Positions 60,001 through 63,895 of a DNA stretch of 64,000 nt are shown here, piece after piece. Each line of letters starts with the position of its first letter. Position 1 is the stretch's first letter. A model generated the notes under the pieces. The model had not been told where the DNA came from. It ran no database searches and was given only the letters and a program-made list of their open reading frames with translations. Source of the DNA: Echinostoma caproni (taxonomy: Eukaryota; Platyhelminthes; Trematoda; Plagiorchiida; Echinostomatidae); assembly GCA_900618425.1 (NCBI GenBank), contig UZAN01039585.1, positions 76,428-140,427 of the forward strand, read 5' to 3'. The translations under genes and the position numbers were made by a program.

Positions 60001-61652
60001 GATTGCACAGAAGTGACTGTCTTTCAAGTGAACTTCTTAAGGACATCCACCGGTTTAAATACATCCACGGTCTTCTCTGCATTAATTATCCATGCCGTTT
60101 CGCGCAAGTCTTCCGGCAGGCTCTCCGTGAAACGATCGAGCAGTAATTCCGAACTTGCGGTATCGTCCAACGTCGGGAGCGTTCGATTCAACAGGACGCG
60201 CAGGGCCACGATATGTGGCAGGGTTCCCCACCAACTCCGAGCTGCACCGTCCTAAAGCTCCTCAATGACTTCTGGCCGTTGGCTGAGTTGTCGAAACCCG
60301 AGATAACGGCGTTTTTTGCGGTGGCCCAATCCATCTGCTCCGGGCCTCCTTGCACTGCATCCAACACCGCCCTCCCAGGGTCCTTGAGAAGCCCTCGGAG
60401 GGCCGTCAGCTTACCCCGGTCCCTCCGTATCCACAGATTTTGTGCATGTTCTTTTATCATTACCTAAGCTTTGTTATGAAAATCATTACGAATGATCAGA
60501 GGGATTTCCCTGAGATGAATAATGGCTGCTAAATTTGGAACGGAAATTTGCCATGAAAAAAAAGATATTTTGTATGCACCCCGGGAGTTAAATAATCATT
60601 TGTTTCAGATAGTTGGACATTTGTTGCCCCCTCGAATTTCTTGCGCGGAATCAGCAGTTTCATGATGCATCATATCTACTTTACTTCCCCCCTCCCGGTA
60701 AACTCTCCATCTCGCCACCGGTACGTCCTTCCACACCCTTCAACCGAATGGCAACTGCAGTCCAATTAGCGATATCTATGATGTTTTGGAAATCATGGTT
60801 ATGCATGAGGACAAACATAGCCCCGAATTGCTCGGGCAATTATGCTTTCCGGTTATTCAGGTACGTTCGCTTGATTTTGTATTTTGATTAAAAAGAGGGC
60901 TATGTTTTGGATTTGTGAACTGACCAGCTACATTTATTGTTGTATTTCGAATCGTTGGTAGGTGGTAAAATGTATTGATTGCGCTCACTGTGAAAGTTGT
61001 CAGTACGGAAAAACGGTTATCTTCCTCCGTCGACCTTCAATCAAAAACAGCTACACGGGGCTTCTTAGTTTTTAGGCTCACATGCTCTTTGTTCTGCACA
61101 TCACACCCAAAGTAACTCACAATGAAAATAGCAGGTACGTCAAGAGATTACGGACAACCAGGGTTCGAAATCCACTGGCACTCGAGGGAGTGACCAAAGT
61201 AAATGTACACAACGCATACAAGTAGCAAGTTGTGTGAACCAAACAGGACTTCCGTAGCTGGTCTAATTATCAGTGGTCTAAGAGTTAGGATGTTATTAGA
61301 GATACAAAACTGTTGACTTGATCCCCACTAGACTAGAAGTAGTAGGGCTCATATACACCGCACACACGGAATTGTGTGCAGTACCATATATGGCCTGAGC
61401 TGCAAGTTTGGTGATCACAGCTCGTTTACAATTTAGCGTATCAAAGTTATATTGTTATTGTTGAACTCGCTAAAACTACATGAGTGTTGTAAAACGTGGA
61501 AACAACAAAACTTGTTTGTTTTATCATTTATCTGCTTTGTTTCTTTTTAGCTTGCCAATCGCCGTTGCAAATGGTATGCACTGAAGGATAAGAAACTGAG
61601 GAAACGTGCGAAGGGAGCTGTTCTTTTGGAATCATATTTGGAATACAATCCA
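2872..61652 (+). CDS. MCTP: MCTP-type multiple C2 domain protein, spliced, 3' end outside window
   Basis: Overall gene model: 2872-3018, 13779-14195, 33234-33743, 36638-36719, 42132-42268, 43835-43920, 45863-46088, 51170-51718, 54216-54343, 54784-55060, 56070-56124, 56505-56646, 60761-60860, 61551-61652, plus five optional microexons listed separately. Seen: all junctions are AG/GT and all phases agree, giving 986 codons without a stop. Residues about 1-360 are a polar, Ser/Arg-rich region; C2A is about 365-495, C2B about 640-805, C2C about 863-986. Family knowledge: MCTPs carry three C2 domains followed by two membrane segments, reside in the ER and vesicles, and act in membrane traffic and synaptic function. 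The segment ending GHVVLLVTLT (C2B), the motif GGKSDPY and the last strand ESYLEYNP are characteristic of this family. The membrane segments must lie beyond 64000. Inference: the first three exons belong to the same gene because they share strand, phase 0 and composition; this is less certain than exons 4-14. Confidence 0.9.
8341..8530 (+). mobile_element. tRNA-derived SINE-like element
   Basis: Starts with a tRNA-like head: GGTAGCCAAGAGCTC resembles an A box and GAGTTCGATCC a B box, about 40 bases apart. A non-tRNA body follows, then a tail with TTGTACAATCCGTTAATTCA and GAAAGAAAGAAA. The layout matches the two clearer SINE copies at 32071 and 56143, whose tails carry a related TTGTATATTCA(A/G)TAAATAAA. 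Probably a diverged member of the same type. Confidence 0.6.
8815..8925. repeat. CAGA/GACA simple repeat cluster
   Basis: Two blocks of imperfect (GACA)n, near 8823 and from 8880 to 8920, separated by unique sequence. Likely decayed microsatellite expansion. Confidence 0.75.
9185..9310 (+). mobile_element. Partial copy of palindromic SINE-like family (single arm)
   Basis: The stretch with TCCCAAACAGGAC, then CAGTGGTATTTATCGG and TTATCACAAAC closely follows the right arm of the palindrome at 40631-40710. Only this arm is present, so it is a truncated or monomeric copy. Confidence 0.6.
11970..12170 (+). mobile_element. Partial copy of the composite repeat (left half)
   Basis: Shares CGTCG(T/C)GTACAGA and ACTGAAA plus the later CAAACTGAGGATC(G/C) block with the left part of the element at 14520-15035. 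It contains the B-box-like GGATCGAATCC. The right half is missing or unrecognisable. Confidence 0.45.
13779..14195 (+). CDS. MCTP: Exon 2, Ser/Arg-rich disordered segment (139 codons)
   Basis: Open for 139 codons between an AG at 13778 (CCAG|AGC) and a donor GAA|GTACGT at 14196, phase 0 at both ends. The first half is acidic (QLNVPSDDASDVDVNSS). The second is Ser/Arg-rich with clustered basophilic phosphorylation motifs (LPRQTSVQ, RSRTSSTSS, RSRMRSRQ), then an acidic patch before the donor. No folded domain is visible. Such low-complexity N termini are common in MCTPs and are poorly conserved. An alternative acceptor five bases upstream would not keep phase 0. The - strand open frame across this exon is a shadow. 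Confidence 0.65.
14520..15035. mobile_element. Composite repeat with inverted tRNA-like ends
   Basis: The left end (AAAGCTAGGAAACACTGGAC, then AGCTGTTTTAACC and CTCATCAG) is the approximate reverse complement of the right end (CTGATAAGAGTTACCCAAG, then AAAACAGCTG). Just inside the right end is a tRNA-like block (ATCAGCTGCCCAATGGTCAA, then CTTGCGTTCTAATG). The same arrangement recurs at 24760-25175 and, with a weak left end, at 55300-55622, so it is a family rather than a chance palindrome. Confidence 0.65.
17338..17405 (+). other. tRNA-like sequence (pseudo-tRNA or SINE head)
   Basis: A 68-base stretch: GCCTC at the 5' end pairs with GAGGC at the 3' end, TAGCTCAGCTGGT is a good A box/D arm, and CGCT/AGCG can close an anticodon-like loop with TTTAAGAA. 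The T arm (GGCAAATTCCACC) is degenerate. It is most likely a tRNA-derived relic, not a working tRNA. No repeat body was recognised behind it. Confidence 0.35.
19471..19491 (+). CDS. MCTP: Candidate microexon (7 codons)
   Basis: A pyrimidine-containing acceptor (TTTCCCTTTTACACACAAAG) is followed by seven codons reading LDYLTVP and a strong donor CCG|GTGAGT. Phase 0 at both ends, matching exon 2 and exon 3. The AAG acceptor is weaker than CAG. The intron to the next candidate microexon is only 111 bases. Needs RNA evidence. Confidence 0.35.
19603..19632 (+). CDS. MCTP: Candidate microexon (10 codons)
   Basis: Strong acceptor (TTTCCCCTCTTCATTGCAG) followed by ten codons SMEPPSSAQS and a donor TCG|GTAACA. 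Phase 0 to phase 0. The Ser/Pro-rich peptide fits the disordered N-terminal region. Confidence 0.45.
20087..20134 (+). CDS. MCTP: Candidate small exon (16 codons)
   Basis: Strong acceptor (CCATTGTTTCCCATTGAAATTACAG read in two parts around 20062-20086) and canonical donor AGT|GTGAGT. The 16 codons read SATDTSARLHRYKSDS without a stop, phase 0 to phase 0. Together with its neighbours it lies between two phase-0 exons, so inclusion or skipping keeps frame. Confidence 0.55.
20829..20864. repeat. (TA)n microsatellite
   Basis: Two blocks of pure TA dinucleotides separated by a short AT-rich spacer. A shorter (TA)n block is at 26677-26691. Confidence 0.9.
21424..21484 (+). mobile_element. Truncated left arm of inverted-repeat element
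   Basis: CCATTGCACCTTTAAGTGAA followed by TCCAACCAATCGCACTCCAT is the near-exact reverse complement of the right end at about 24130-24195. The match stops abruptly after GGAAACC, where unrelated DNA begins, which points to deletion or insertion of later material. Confidence 0.65.
21523..21607 (-). mobile_element. tRNA-derived SINE head, - strand
   Basis: Read on the - strand, this 85-base stretch has an A-box-like GTAGTCCAGCTGCC and a perfect T arm: GTGGG, a seven-base loop ATCGAAT, then CCCAC. The acceptor ends do not pair well, so it is a tRNA-derived relic rather than a tRNA gene. It sits just inside the broken left arm of the inverted-repeat element and may be part of what interrupted it. 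Confidence 0.5.
23610..24215 (-). mobile_element. Body and right arm of inverted-repeat element (copy 1)
   Basis: The internal part (about 23620-23985) is the reverse complement of 62700-63045 in the complete copy, and the right arm (about 23985-24215) matches 63040-63282. Near the end are repeated GGATTCACTT units about 25 bases apart. An internal open frame on the - strand from 23820 starts MPRRECEHDSL and continues through a region that copy 2 interrupts with stops. Differences between the copies are spread over all three codon positions, so there is no sign of protein selection. Confidence 0.7.
24760..25175. mobile_element. Composite repeat with inverted tRNA-like ends (second copy)
   Basis: The left part has GAGTCTCATCAGCAGTGCTA then ACTGGGGATCGAACGC (reverse B box). 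The right part has GAACAGTCTGATTAGCTGCC, a tRNA-like block, GATGAGACTGAACC and GTTGAAACAGCTATCCACTG. Same layout as 14520-15035. Confidence 0.65.
25387..25413 (+). CDS. MCTP: Candidate microexon (9 codons), type a
   Basis: TTTTCCTACAG acceptor with a long T-rich tract and a canonical GAT|GTGAGT donor bracket nine codons NLAVQRNDD, phase 0 to phase 0. It resembles the candidate microexon at 28510 in length and sequence. On its own a 27-base open segment means little; the splice-site quality and the paired structure make it worth listing. Confidence 0.5.
25414..28509 (+). other. Intron between the two 27-base microexons
   Basis: Contains a (TA)n tract at 26677, one N at 26296 and a foldback element at 27731-27941. 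A 118-codon open frame at 25545-25901 has no recognisable similarity and no compatible splice sites that I could find. Confidence 0.4.
27731..27941. mobile_element. Foldback (MITE-like) element with internal repeats
   Basis: The ends CTATACC and GGTATAG start long inverted arms that contain several copies of TTTAAGATGTC at about 28-base spacing. The left arm has one extra unit relative to the right. No coding capacity. The structure is that of a non-autonomous foldback element; a target duplication beyond TA was not clear. Confidence 0.75.
28510..28536 (+). CDS. MCTP: Candidate microexon (9 codons), type b
   Basis: Strong acceptor (TTTTTCTCCTGAACAG) and donor AAT|GTGAGT enclose DLTMQRPDN, phase 0 to phase 0. 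Aligned with NLAVQRNDD from 25387, L, Q, R and one D are identical and most other positions are conservative. This suggests duplicated or alternative microexons. Confidence 0.5.
31513..31519. other. Assembly gap (7 N)
   Basis: Run of seven N. Single N bases are at 26296, 37966 and 44873. None falls in a proposed exon. Confidence 0.99.
32071..32240 (+). mobile_element. tRNA-derived SINE
   Basis: Head with A box TGGCCAAGTGGTTA and B box GGTTCGAACC, followed by a body TTCCACCGCCGCCCGTCTTC and a tail TTGTATATTCAATAAATAAA. Closely similar over the whole length to 56143-56300 in the same orientation. This is the better-preserved promoter of the two copies. Confidence 0.85.
33234..33743 (+). CDS. 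MCTP: Exon 3, disordered N-terminal region (170 codons)
   Basis: Longest coding exon after exon 8: 170 open codons to the donor AAC|GTGAGT at 33744, phase 0. The start is set at CTCCAG|TCC because this keeps phase 0 from the preceding exons. An acceptor at TTGCAG (exon from 33217) is possible but leaves two extra bases. The peptide begins with a run of arginines and SSTGD, a typical AGC-kinase site. It carries a moderately hydrophobic segment (FIALQQTWQLVDRSVDLFAT) and ends acidic, next to exon 4, which starts C2A. No known domain. The 173-codon - strand frame over it is a shadow. Confidence 0.7.
33744..36637 (+). other. Intron with long hairpin
   Basis: Contains the 54-base-arm inverted repeat at 35840-35950. 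A 90-codon frame at 34645-34917 has no compatible phase. A lone B-box-like GGTTCGATCC near 35012 may be a SINE scrap. Confidence 0.4.
35840..35950. repeat. Near-perfect long hairpin (54-base arms, 3-base loop)
   Basis: Positions 35840-35893 and 35897-35950 are reverse complements with four mismatches by hand alignment, separated only by TCC. The outer arm reads GAAATTAGCTTGTCTTAGCC. The very short loop and high identity point to a recent or actively corrected palindrome: a MITE, a foldback relic or a cloning/assembly artefact. It lies in the intron about 690 bases before exon 4. Confidence 0.9.
36638..36719 (+). CDS. MCTP: Exon 4, first strand and loop 1 of C2A (27 codons + 1 base)
   Basis: TTGTACAG|GTT acceptor, donor AGTG|GTACGT. 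Enters in phase 0 and leaves one base, exactly what exons 3 and 5 require. It encodes the strand ILLYLRLARALPIRN and the end of loop 1, so that across the junction one reads RNPSGKIDAYVKV, the C2 signature. The exon has no methionine and is short, so an ORF search would miss it; a - strand open frame covers the same place. Confidence 0.85.
36720..42131 (+). other. Intron within C2A
   Basis: Contains the palindromic SINE-like element at 40461-40710 and one N. Phases of exons 4 and 5 already match, so no further exon is expected. Open frames at 40583 and 41116 do not fit. Confidence 0.5.
40461..40710. mobile_element. Head-to-head palindromic SINE-like element
   Basis: Arms 40461-40540 and 40631-40710 are inverted copies (GACAGCTGTTTCGTCCTG against CAGGACGAAACAGGTGTC). 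The 90-base centre is also roughly inverted and holds two B-box-like motifs facing each other (GGACTCGAACC and CAGTTCGAGCC). It reads as two copies of a short tRNA-like repeat joined head to head. A single-arm relative lies at 9185. Confidence 0.75.
42132..42268 (+). CDS. MCTP: Exon 5, core of C2A (45 codons + 2 bases)
   Basis: ACATACAG|GA acceptor, GAA|GTGAGT donor, leaves phase 0. Encodes the heart of C2A: KIDAYVKV, then the middle strands with NRNPVWDEKFLFPI, a near-perfect match to the C2 consensus N-P-x-W-x-E-x-F. Loop 1 keeps the second calcium aspartate (KIDAY), while the first is Asn in exon 4. Confidence 0.93.
42269..43834 (+). other. Intron, nothing recognised
   Basis: No repeat or coding segment could be supported. 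Confidence 0.5.
43835..43920 (+). CDS. MCTP: Exon 6, calcium loop 3 of C2A (28 codons + 2 bases)
   Basis: CCTTCCTTCCAG acceptor, CCA|GTGAGT donor, leaves phase 2. Encodes LRVCHRDAFKKDEYIGRAMV. Against the family pattern V-Y-D-x-D...D-F-x-G, the first loop-3 Asp is His, the second is kept and the third is Glu with an Asp just before it. Confidence 0.92.
43921..45862 (+). other. Intron with degenerate repeat region
   Basis: The 44640-45535 part differs from its surroundings and ends in a TGAG simple repeat (see separate entry). One N at 44873. Confidence 0.4.
44640..45535 (+). mobile_element. Possible decayed retroelement 3' region
   Basis: A less AT-rich stretch without introns or frames, ending in an imperfect (TGAG)n tract at about 45484-45535. 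A microsatellite tail at one edge is typical of some non-LTR retrotransposons and SINEs. No protein similarity was recognised, so this is tentative. Confidence 0.3.
45863..46088 (+). CDS. MCTP: Exon 7, end of C2A and linker (1 base + 75 codons)
   Basis: TTGTTCTTCTAG acceptor and CCA|GTAAGT donor, leaves phase 0. Completes C2A with NLHDETGRS and GELNFWMTLSEI, the last two strands, then a basic linker (RRRAMLKQIKEDRLHASR). Confidence 0.92.
48010..48110 (+). repeat. Dispersed repeat, copy 1
   Basis: CCCACAGAGCACATTTCAAA and the following ACAACGAATTGGCGAACAA, CATGCCAGTACATCTCAATA match 62328-62415 in the same order and orientation with scattered differences. Confidence 0.65.
49012..49253. mobile_element. 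Palindromic element with tRNA-like centre
   Basis: Arms of about 85-90 bases (49012-49104 and 49169-49253) are inverted copies: CTGACTTTCCTTCGGAC faces GTCCGAAGGACAGTCAG, and GCACCAGACTAGAGTT faces AACTCGAGTCTAGTGC. The centre has an A-box-like TTGGTGCAGTGGTAAC and GGGTCCAGAGCCC in place of a B box. A foldback element built around a tRNA-like core. Confidence 0.75.
51170..51718 (+). CDS. MCTP: Exon 8, linker and first half of C2B (183 codons)
   Basis: CTCCACTTCACAG acceptor, CGG|GTAAGT donor, phase 0 at both ends. The first 110 codons are a linker with an acidic patch (DEYEPGVDEW). C2B begins at RARLLVNLIRAEELG. Loop 1 then opens into an insert of about 47 residues, Ser/Thr-rich and basic (SPSTKSKLITSRGMERA), before the strand VPAYVATLSIGKSSHKSR. 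The calcium aspartates expected in loop 1 are absent (VPAY in place of SDPY). Confidence 0.93.
51719..54215 (+). other. Intron within C2B
   Basis: Contains part of a dispersed repeat pair (53415-53730). Nothing coding recognised. Confidence 0.45.
53415..53730 (+). repeat. Dispersed repeat, copy 1 of pair
   Basis: Shares several ordered blocks with 63640-63895 in the same orientation: AACTTCGACTGTG/AATTTCGACTGTA, AGGAGTGCCATCA(G/T)CACACGG, AGGGTCAGAGGG and AATCGCACTGTAA. Likely parts of one unidentified repeat family, perhaps a terminal repeat. Confidence 0.65.
54216..54343 (+). CDS. MCTP: Exon 9, middle of C2B (42 codons + 2 bases)
   Basis: CTCTATTGCAG acceptor, TTTCG|GTAAGA donor, leaves phase 2. 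Encodes TVRSFSSPCWHQQFEFRL and LSLEITDHAVAVPMILF. Only the first loop-3 Asp remains (ITDHA), so C2B is unlikely to bind calcium. The larger open frames around it are not all exon. Confidence 0.9.
54784..55060 (+). CDS. MCTP: Exon 10, end of C2B and linker (1 base + 92 codons)
   Basis: Acceptor TTCCAAATTAG|C, donor TAC|GTGAGT, leaves phase 0. Finishes C2B with DWTGCFTLKNNLEGFRGHVV and LLVTLTGLTS, the strand most typical of MCTP C2B domains, followed by a Ser/Pro-rich linker. Confidence 0.92.
55061..56069 (+). other. Intron carrying a composite repeat
   Basis: Mostly occupied by a copy of the composite SINE-like element (55300-55622). Confidence 0.5.
55300..55622. mobile_element. Composite repeat with tRNA-like right end (third copy)
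   Basis: The left end has CGTGAACTGAAAAGCTAAAG. The right end has CTGATCAGCTGCACCGTGAT, GAGTAGGTAGTATCCTTGCG, a tRNA-like GGTCCCGTGCTCGGTCCC, then CTGATGAGACTCAGTCAGGT and TGAAACAGCTGACCAGTGCT. Best-preserved right end of the family; the left inverted part is decayed. Confidence 0.7.
56070..56124 (+). CDS. MCTP: Exon 11, start of C2C (18 codons + 1 base)
   Basis: CATTTTACAG acceptor, GTCG|GTAAGT donor, leaves phase 1. Encodes SLPRTFENRKDVGWLHLV: the conserved lead-in K-D-V-G-x-L and first strand of C2C. Only 55 bases long and easy to miss. Confidence 0.92.
56143..56300 (+). mobile_element. tRNA-derived SINE in short intron
   Basis: A box TGGCCCAGTGATCAGG, B box GGATTCGGACC, then CTCCACCGCCGCCCATCTTC and tail TTGTATATTCAGTAAATAAA. 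Same family and orientation as 32071-32240. It starts about 19 bases after the exon 11 splice donor and fills nearly half of the 380-base intron. Confidence 0.85.
56505..56646 (+). CDS. MCTP: Exon 12, core of C2C (46 full codons)
   Basis: TTTTTCTAG acceptor, GTATT|GTGAGT donor, phases 1 in and 2 out. Encodes VRGARDLASVDRGGKSDPYC, then VVNRSVHTSTVYKTVNPIWNQSF split over two strands. Both loop-1 aspartates are present (VDRGG and SDPY), the strongest C2 signature in the window. Confidence 0.95.
57040..57336 (+). pseudogene. Penelope-like retroelement remnant (GIY-YIG end)
   Basis: The forward translation contains CVYLFECICGSK, a TGA, then VGKTERRL, matching the GIY-YIG nuclease pattern C-x-C-G-x-x-Y-V-G-x-T-x-R with the Tyr codon position replaced by TGA. 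A frame shift later comes HILDCKEYD and RLLRFAEAAAIRCYKPDLC, ending FVASLALPAG, the usual C terminus of Penelope-like elements. The frame change and the stop show that it is dead. No reverse transcriptase part was recognised upstream. Confidence 0.7.
57900..58080. mobile_element. Partial copy of composite repeat (left end)
   Basis: AGCTGAAAAGCTAGGAAGCA, then GTTGGGTCTCATCAATGGCC, corresponds to the left end of the 14520 element. The right end is absent. Confidence 0.5.
58798..58830. repeat. CTA/CCG triplet microsatellite
   Basis: Imperfect run of CTA units with CCG and CCGCCG interruptions. Confidence 0.85.
59718..60460 (-). pseudogene. Retrotransposon gag-like remnant, frameshifted
   Basis: Read on the - strand from 60460, one frame gives a segment with ALRGLLKDPGRAVLDAV and SLRSFRTVQLGVGGEP. 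After a frame change near 60200, a second frame gives LLNRTLPTLDDTASSELLLD and RFTESLPEDLRETAWII; a third open stretch continues to 59718. The order (helical region, x-Q-L-G-x-G, then L-x-R-x-L-P and D-x-F-x-x-x-L-P) is that of capsid regions of Ty3/gypsy-type gag proteins. No protease, reverse transcriptase or LTR was recognised. Old, immobile, opposite to the host gene. Confidence 0.6.
60761..60860 (+). CDS. MCTP: Exon 13, loop 3 of C2C (1 base + 33 codons)
   Basis: AACTGCAG|T acceptor, CAG|GTACGT donor, phases 2 in and 0 out. Encodes PISDIYDVLEIMVMHEDKHS then PELLGQLCFPVIQ. This is the family segment I-x-D-I-x-D-V-L-E-x-x-V. The loop-3 pattern is H-E-D...E where D-x-D...D is usual. No start codon in frame before it, so it is not visible as a long ORF; the longer forward frame here is a shadow. 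Confidence 0.92.
60861..61550 (+). other. Intron, nothing recognised
   Basis: A B-box-like GGGTTCGAAATCC near 61161 stands alone. No other structure seen. Confidence 0.5.
61551..61652 (+). CDS. MCTP: Exon 14, last strands of C2C (34 codons)
   Basis: TTTCTTTTTAG acceptor, CCA|GTAAGT donor, phase 0 at both ends. Encodes KWYALKDKKLRKRAKGAV then LLESYLEYNP, the closing strands of C2C. In the family this is followed directly by the stretch leading to the membrane anchor, which must start in the next exon, outside the window. Confidence 0.92.
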
Positions 61653-62327
61653 GTAAGTGCATTTTTTTACTGTATGGTATAACAACTTTATCGGTGATCA
61701 TTCCAGACCAAGCTGCATCAAATCCATGTATACACAATTTGCGCTATCACCACATACTGCCAATTTCTAATTTATCAATCTGCAATAAATTCAAACCGGC
61801 TCAATCTATAAGTTTATCTGGTGTTTTAAATTACTCTGAATATTTCTTACTTTGATGAGGTTTGAAGTATGAGAATTATTTGTTGTCATGAAATGGATTT
61901 ACAAGAGTGTATTAAGACCCGTTTTGAAAACCGAGTCCTTCAAAATAGACCGTGGGGTGTATCCTTTCATATAATGTCTTGTCCAGCGACGATTTTGCGA
62001 TTCGAACTGAGCGGAGTAGGGAGATCATCGATTCAATCCCGACGGAAGCTTTCGATTTAGTAGCTCAACCCAGTAAGCAAAAAGGTAACCAAAAATCTCA
62101 ACTATTAGACGATAAACGTACAGATATTTGAATGGCCGATCACTGCATCACCCACCATATTCCTAACAGTTAATTACTTTTTAGTTCTCCACTGACCTGC
62201 TATGCGTGGCATATCTTTTCTGTTGGACCATACGTTACATACTCCCCCCCTCCGCCCTCTCTCTTCAGCTCGTAATACTCATCAAAATTTGGAACAGTTC
62301 ATGCAGTCTCCCTAATTTTATCGAAAG

Positions 62328-62415
62328 AGTCCCACAGGACACATTTCAACCAAACAACAAAGTGGTGAACAATCTCGTTTTCATCTCGTTTTCATGCCAC
62401 AACATCTCAATATGT
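62328..62415 (+). repeat. Dispersed repeat, copy 2
   Basis: Matches 48010-48110: CCCACAGGACACATTTCAAC, then CAAACAACAAAGTGGTGAAC and CATGCCACAACATCTCAATA. Contains a short duplication of CTCGTTTTCAT. Confidence 0.65.
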
Positions 62416-62470
62416 ATCACTACGTAGGAATTAAATTCTTAGGAAAATAAGATAAAATCTCATCCCATCT

Positions 62471-63282
62471 CAACTTCAAGTTAATCCGTTGTAAATTCAA
62501 GTGAATCCAACCAATAGCACTCCTTTGGGAACCCCACAAAATGATTAGTGTTTCGGCCGTCAAACGTCACCGATTGGACCAGGTGTGTCTAAACCCCGTC
62601 CAGTCCGGATGAACTAACTTCTCCGTAAACAAACAAAATTACTTTTAGAGTGAGTTACCGAGCGAGGATGAATGTTTCTGGGGAGGGAGGTTACGTGGGC
62701 CGTTCTCCTCCGTCCCCGACACACCCGTTCCACAAGGGAACGTTTGTTCGTGATTTTGATCGAACCCGGAGTTAATGGACCTCTGTCGGTCGGGTAAGGA
62801 AGCGAACCACGTCAAGATGGATCGATAAGTCGGTCACCATGCCCAGACGTGAATGTGAGCACGATTCATTGAATGAATGGAGTCAGTGTAAACCCTCAAT
62901 AACCCAATGAATAAATTCCATTGAGGCCGGGTTTCTCTCGAATAAAACCGATTCCTTTGAATGAAATGCGATTGCTTACGTATTTCTGACATTGAAATGC
63001 ACACTTGATAAGATACTTAGCATGTACCTCAGCTCCCCCCCCCACCTCCCACTGAAACATTCATCCTCACTCGGTAACTCACTCTAAAAGTAATTTTGTT
63101 TGTTTACGGAGAAGTTAGTTCATCCGGACTGGACGGGGTTTAGACACACCTGGTCCAATCGGTGACATTTGACGGCCGAAACACTAATCATTTTGTGGGG
63201 TTCCCAAAGGAAAGCGATTGGTTGGATTCACTTGAATTTACAACGAATTCACTTGAAGTTACGGTAGACTCACTTGAAGTTG
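62471..63282. mobile_element. Long terminal-inverted-repeat element (copy 2, complete)
   Basis: Arms of about 230 bases (62471 to about 62698 and about 63046 to 63282) are inverted copies: GTTTCGGCCGTCAAACGTCA faces TGACATTTGACGGCCGAAAC, and CAGTCCGGATGAACTAACTT faces AAGTTAGTTCATCCGGACTG. Near the right edge are three TTCACTTGAA units. The 350-base middle is related to 23620-23985 in opposite orientation. No transposase is encoded, so it is non-autonomous or foldback-like. Confidence 0.85.
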
Positions 63283-63639
63283 AAAAGGTATAGAAACGAT
63301 TTCATCGTGAAACGGGAAATTGGAATCACAACGATTATATATTCTACTTTTATTTCGTTTGACCTTTGGCCTCTCTCCGCCTCCACTAATTGCCACCCTT
63401 CTGACACTCTTTACTTTGCTTACTTACTCTATCTTTGTCATCTTCCTAAAAATGGGTTGTGATCGACCAATAAAGTCATAGTTATCAACATCGTGTATAT
63501 GGCCGCTTGTTGTCATGTCGCAATGGTCGGATTAGACACGAATAACAAATGACGAACAGTGAATTACGAATCAGGAACCGTAAATCAGGAATCGAATGTC
63601 GGTCTGATTGATCAGCTGCAACAAGGGACGTAACACTTG

Positions 63640-63895
63640 CTCAGCTAGCACGAGCCTCTGTGAATTTCGACTGTATATAACAGGAGTGCCATCATCACAC
63701 GGCTGGACACGAAGTAACATCGAGAGCAACATAGACTTCATGAAATTGTGATCTAACAGTTTATTTCGGTTTGCGCAAAAATTGCGGAAAATTAGCCAAC
63801 CGGGTCACAAACAGGGTCAGAGGGGAGTTCAGCTCTGTGAGCTCATGGCTGAGAGCGGTAAGACGAGGTTAAACGATGGGCCGATCGCACTGTAA
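63640..63895 (+). repeat. Dispersed repeat, copy 2 of pair
   Basis: Partner of 53415-53730, with the same block order. It carries a GAGCTCATGGCTGAGAGCGG block before the shared end near AATCGCACTGTAA/GATCGCACTGTAA. Confidence 0.65.

Larger units (their letters stand above)
56647..60760 (+). other. Intron with retroelement remnants
   Basis: Holds a Penelope-like remnant (57040-57336), part of a composite repeat (57900-58080), a CTA triplet microsatellite (58798-58830) and a - strand gag remnant (59718-60460). Confidence 0.6.
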
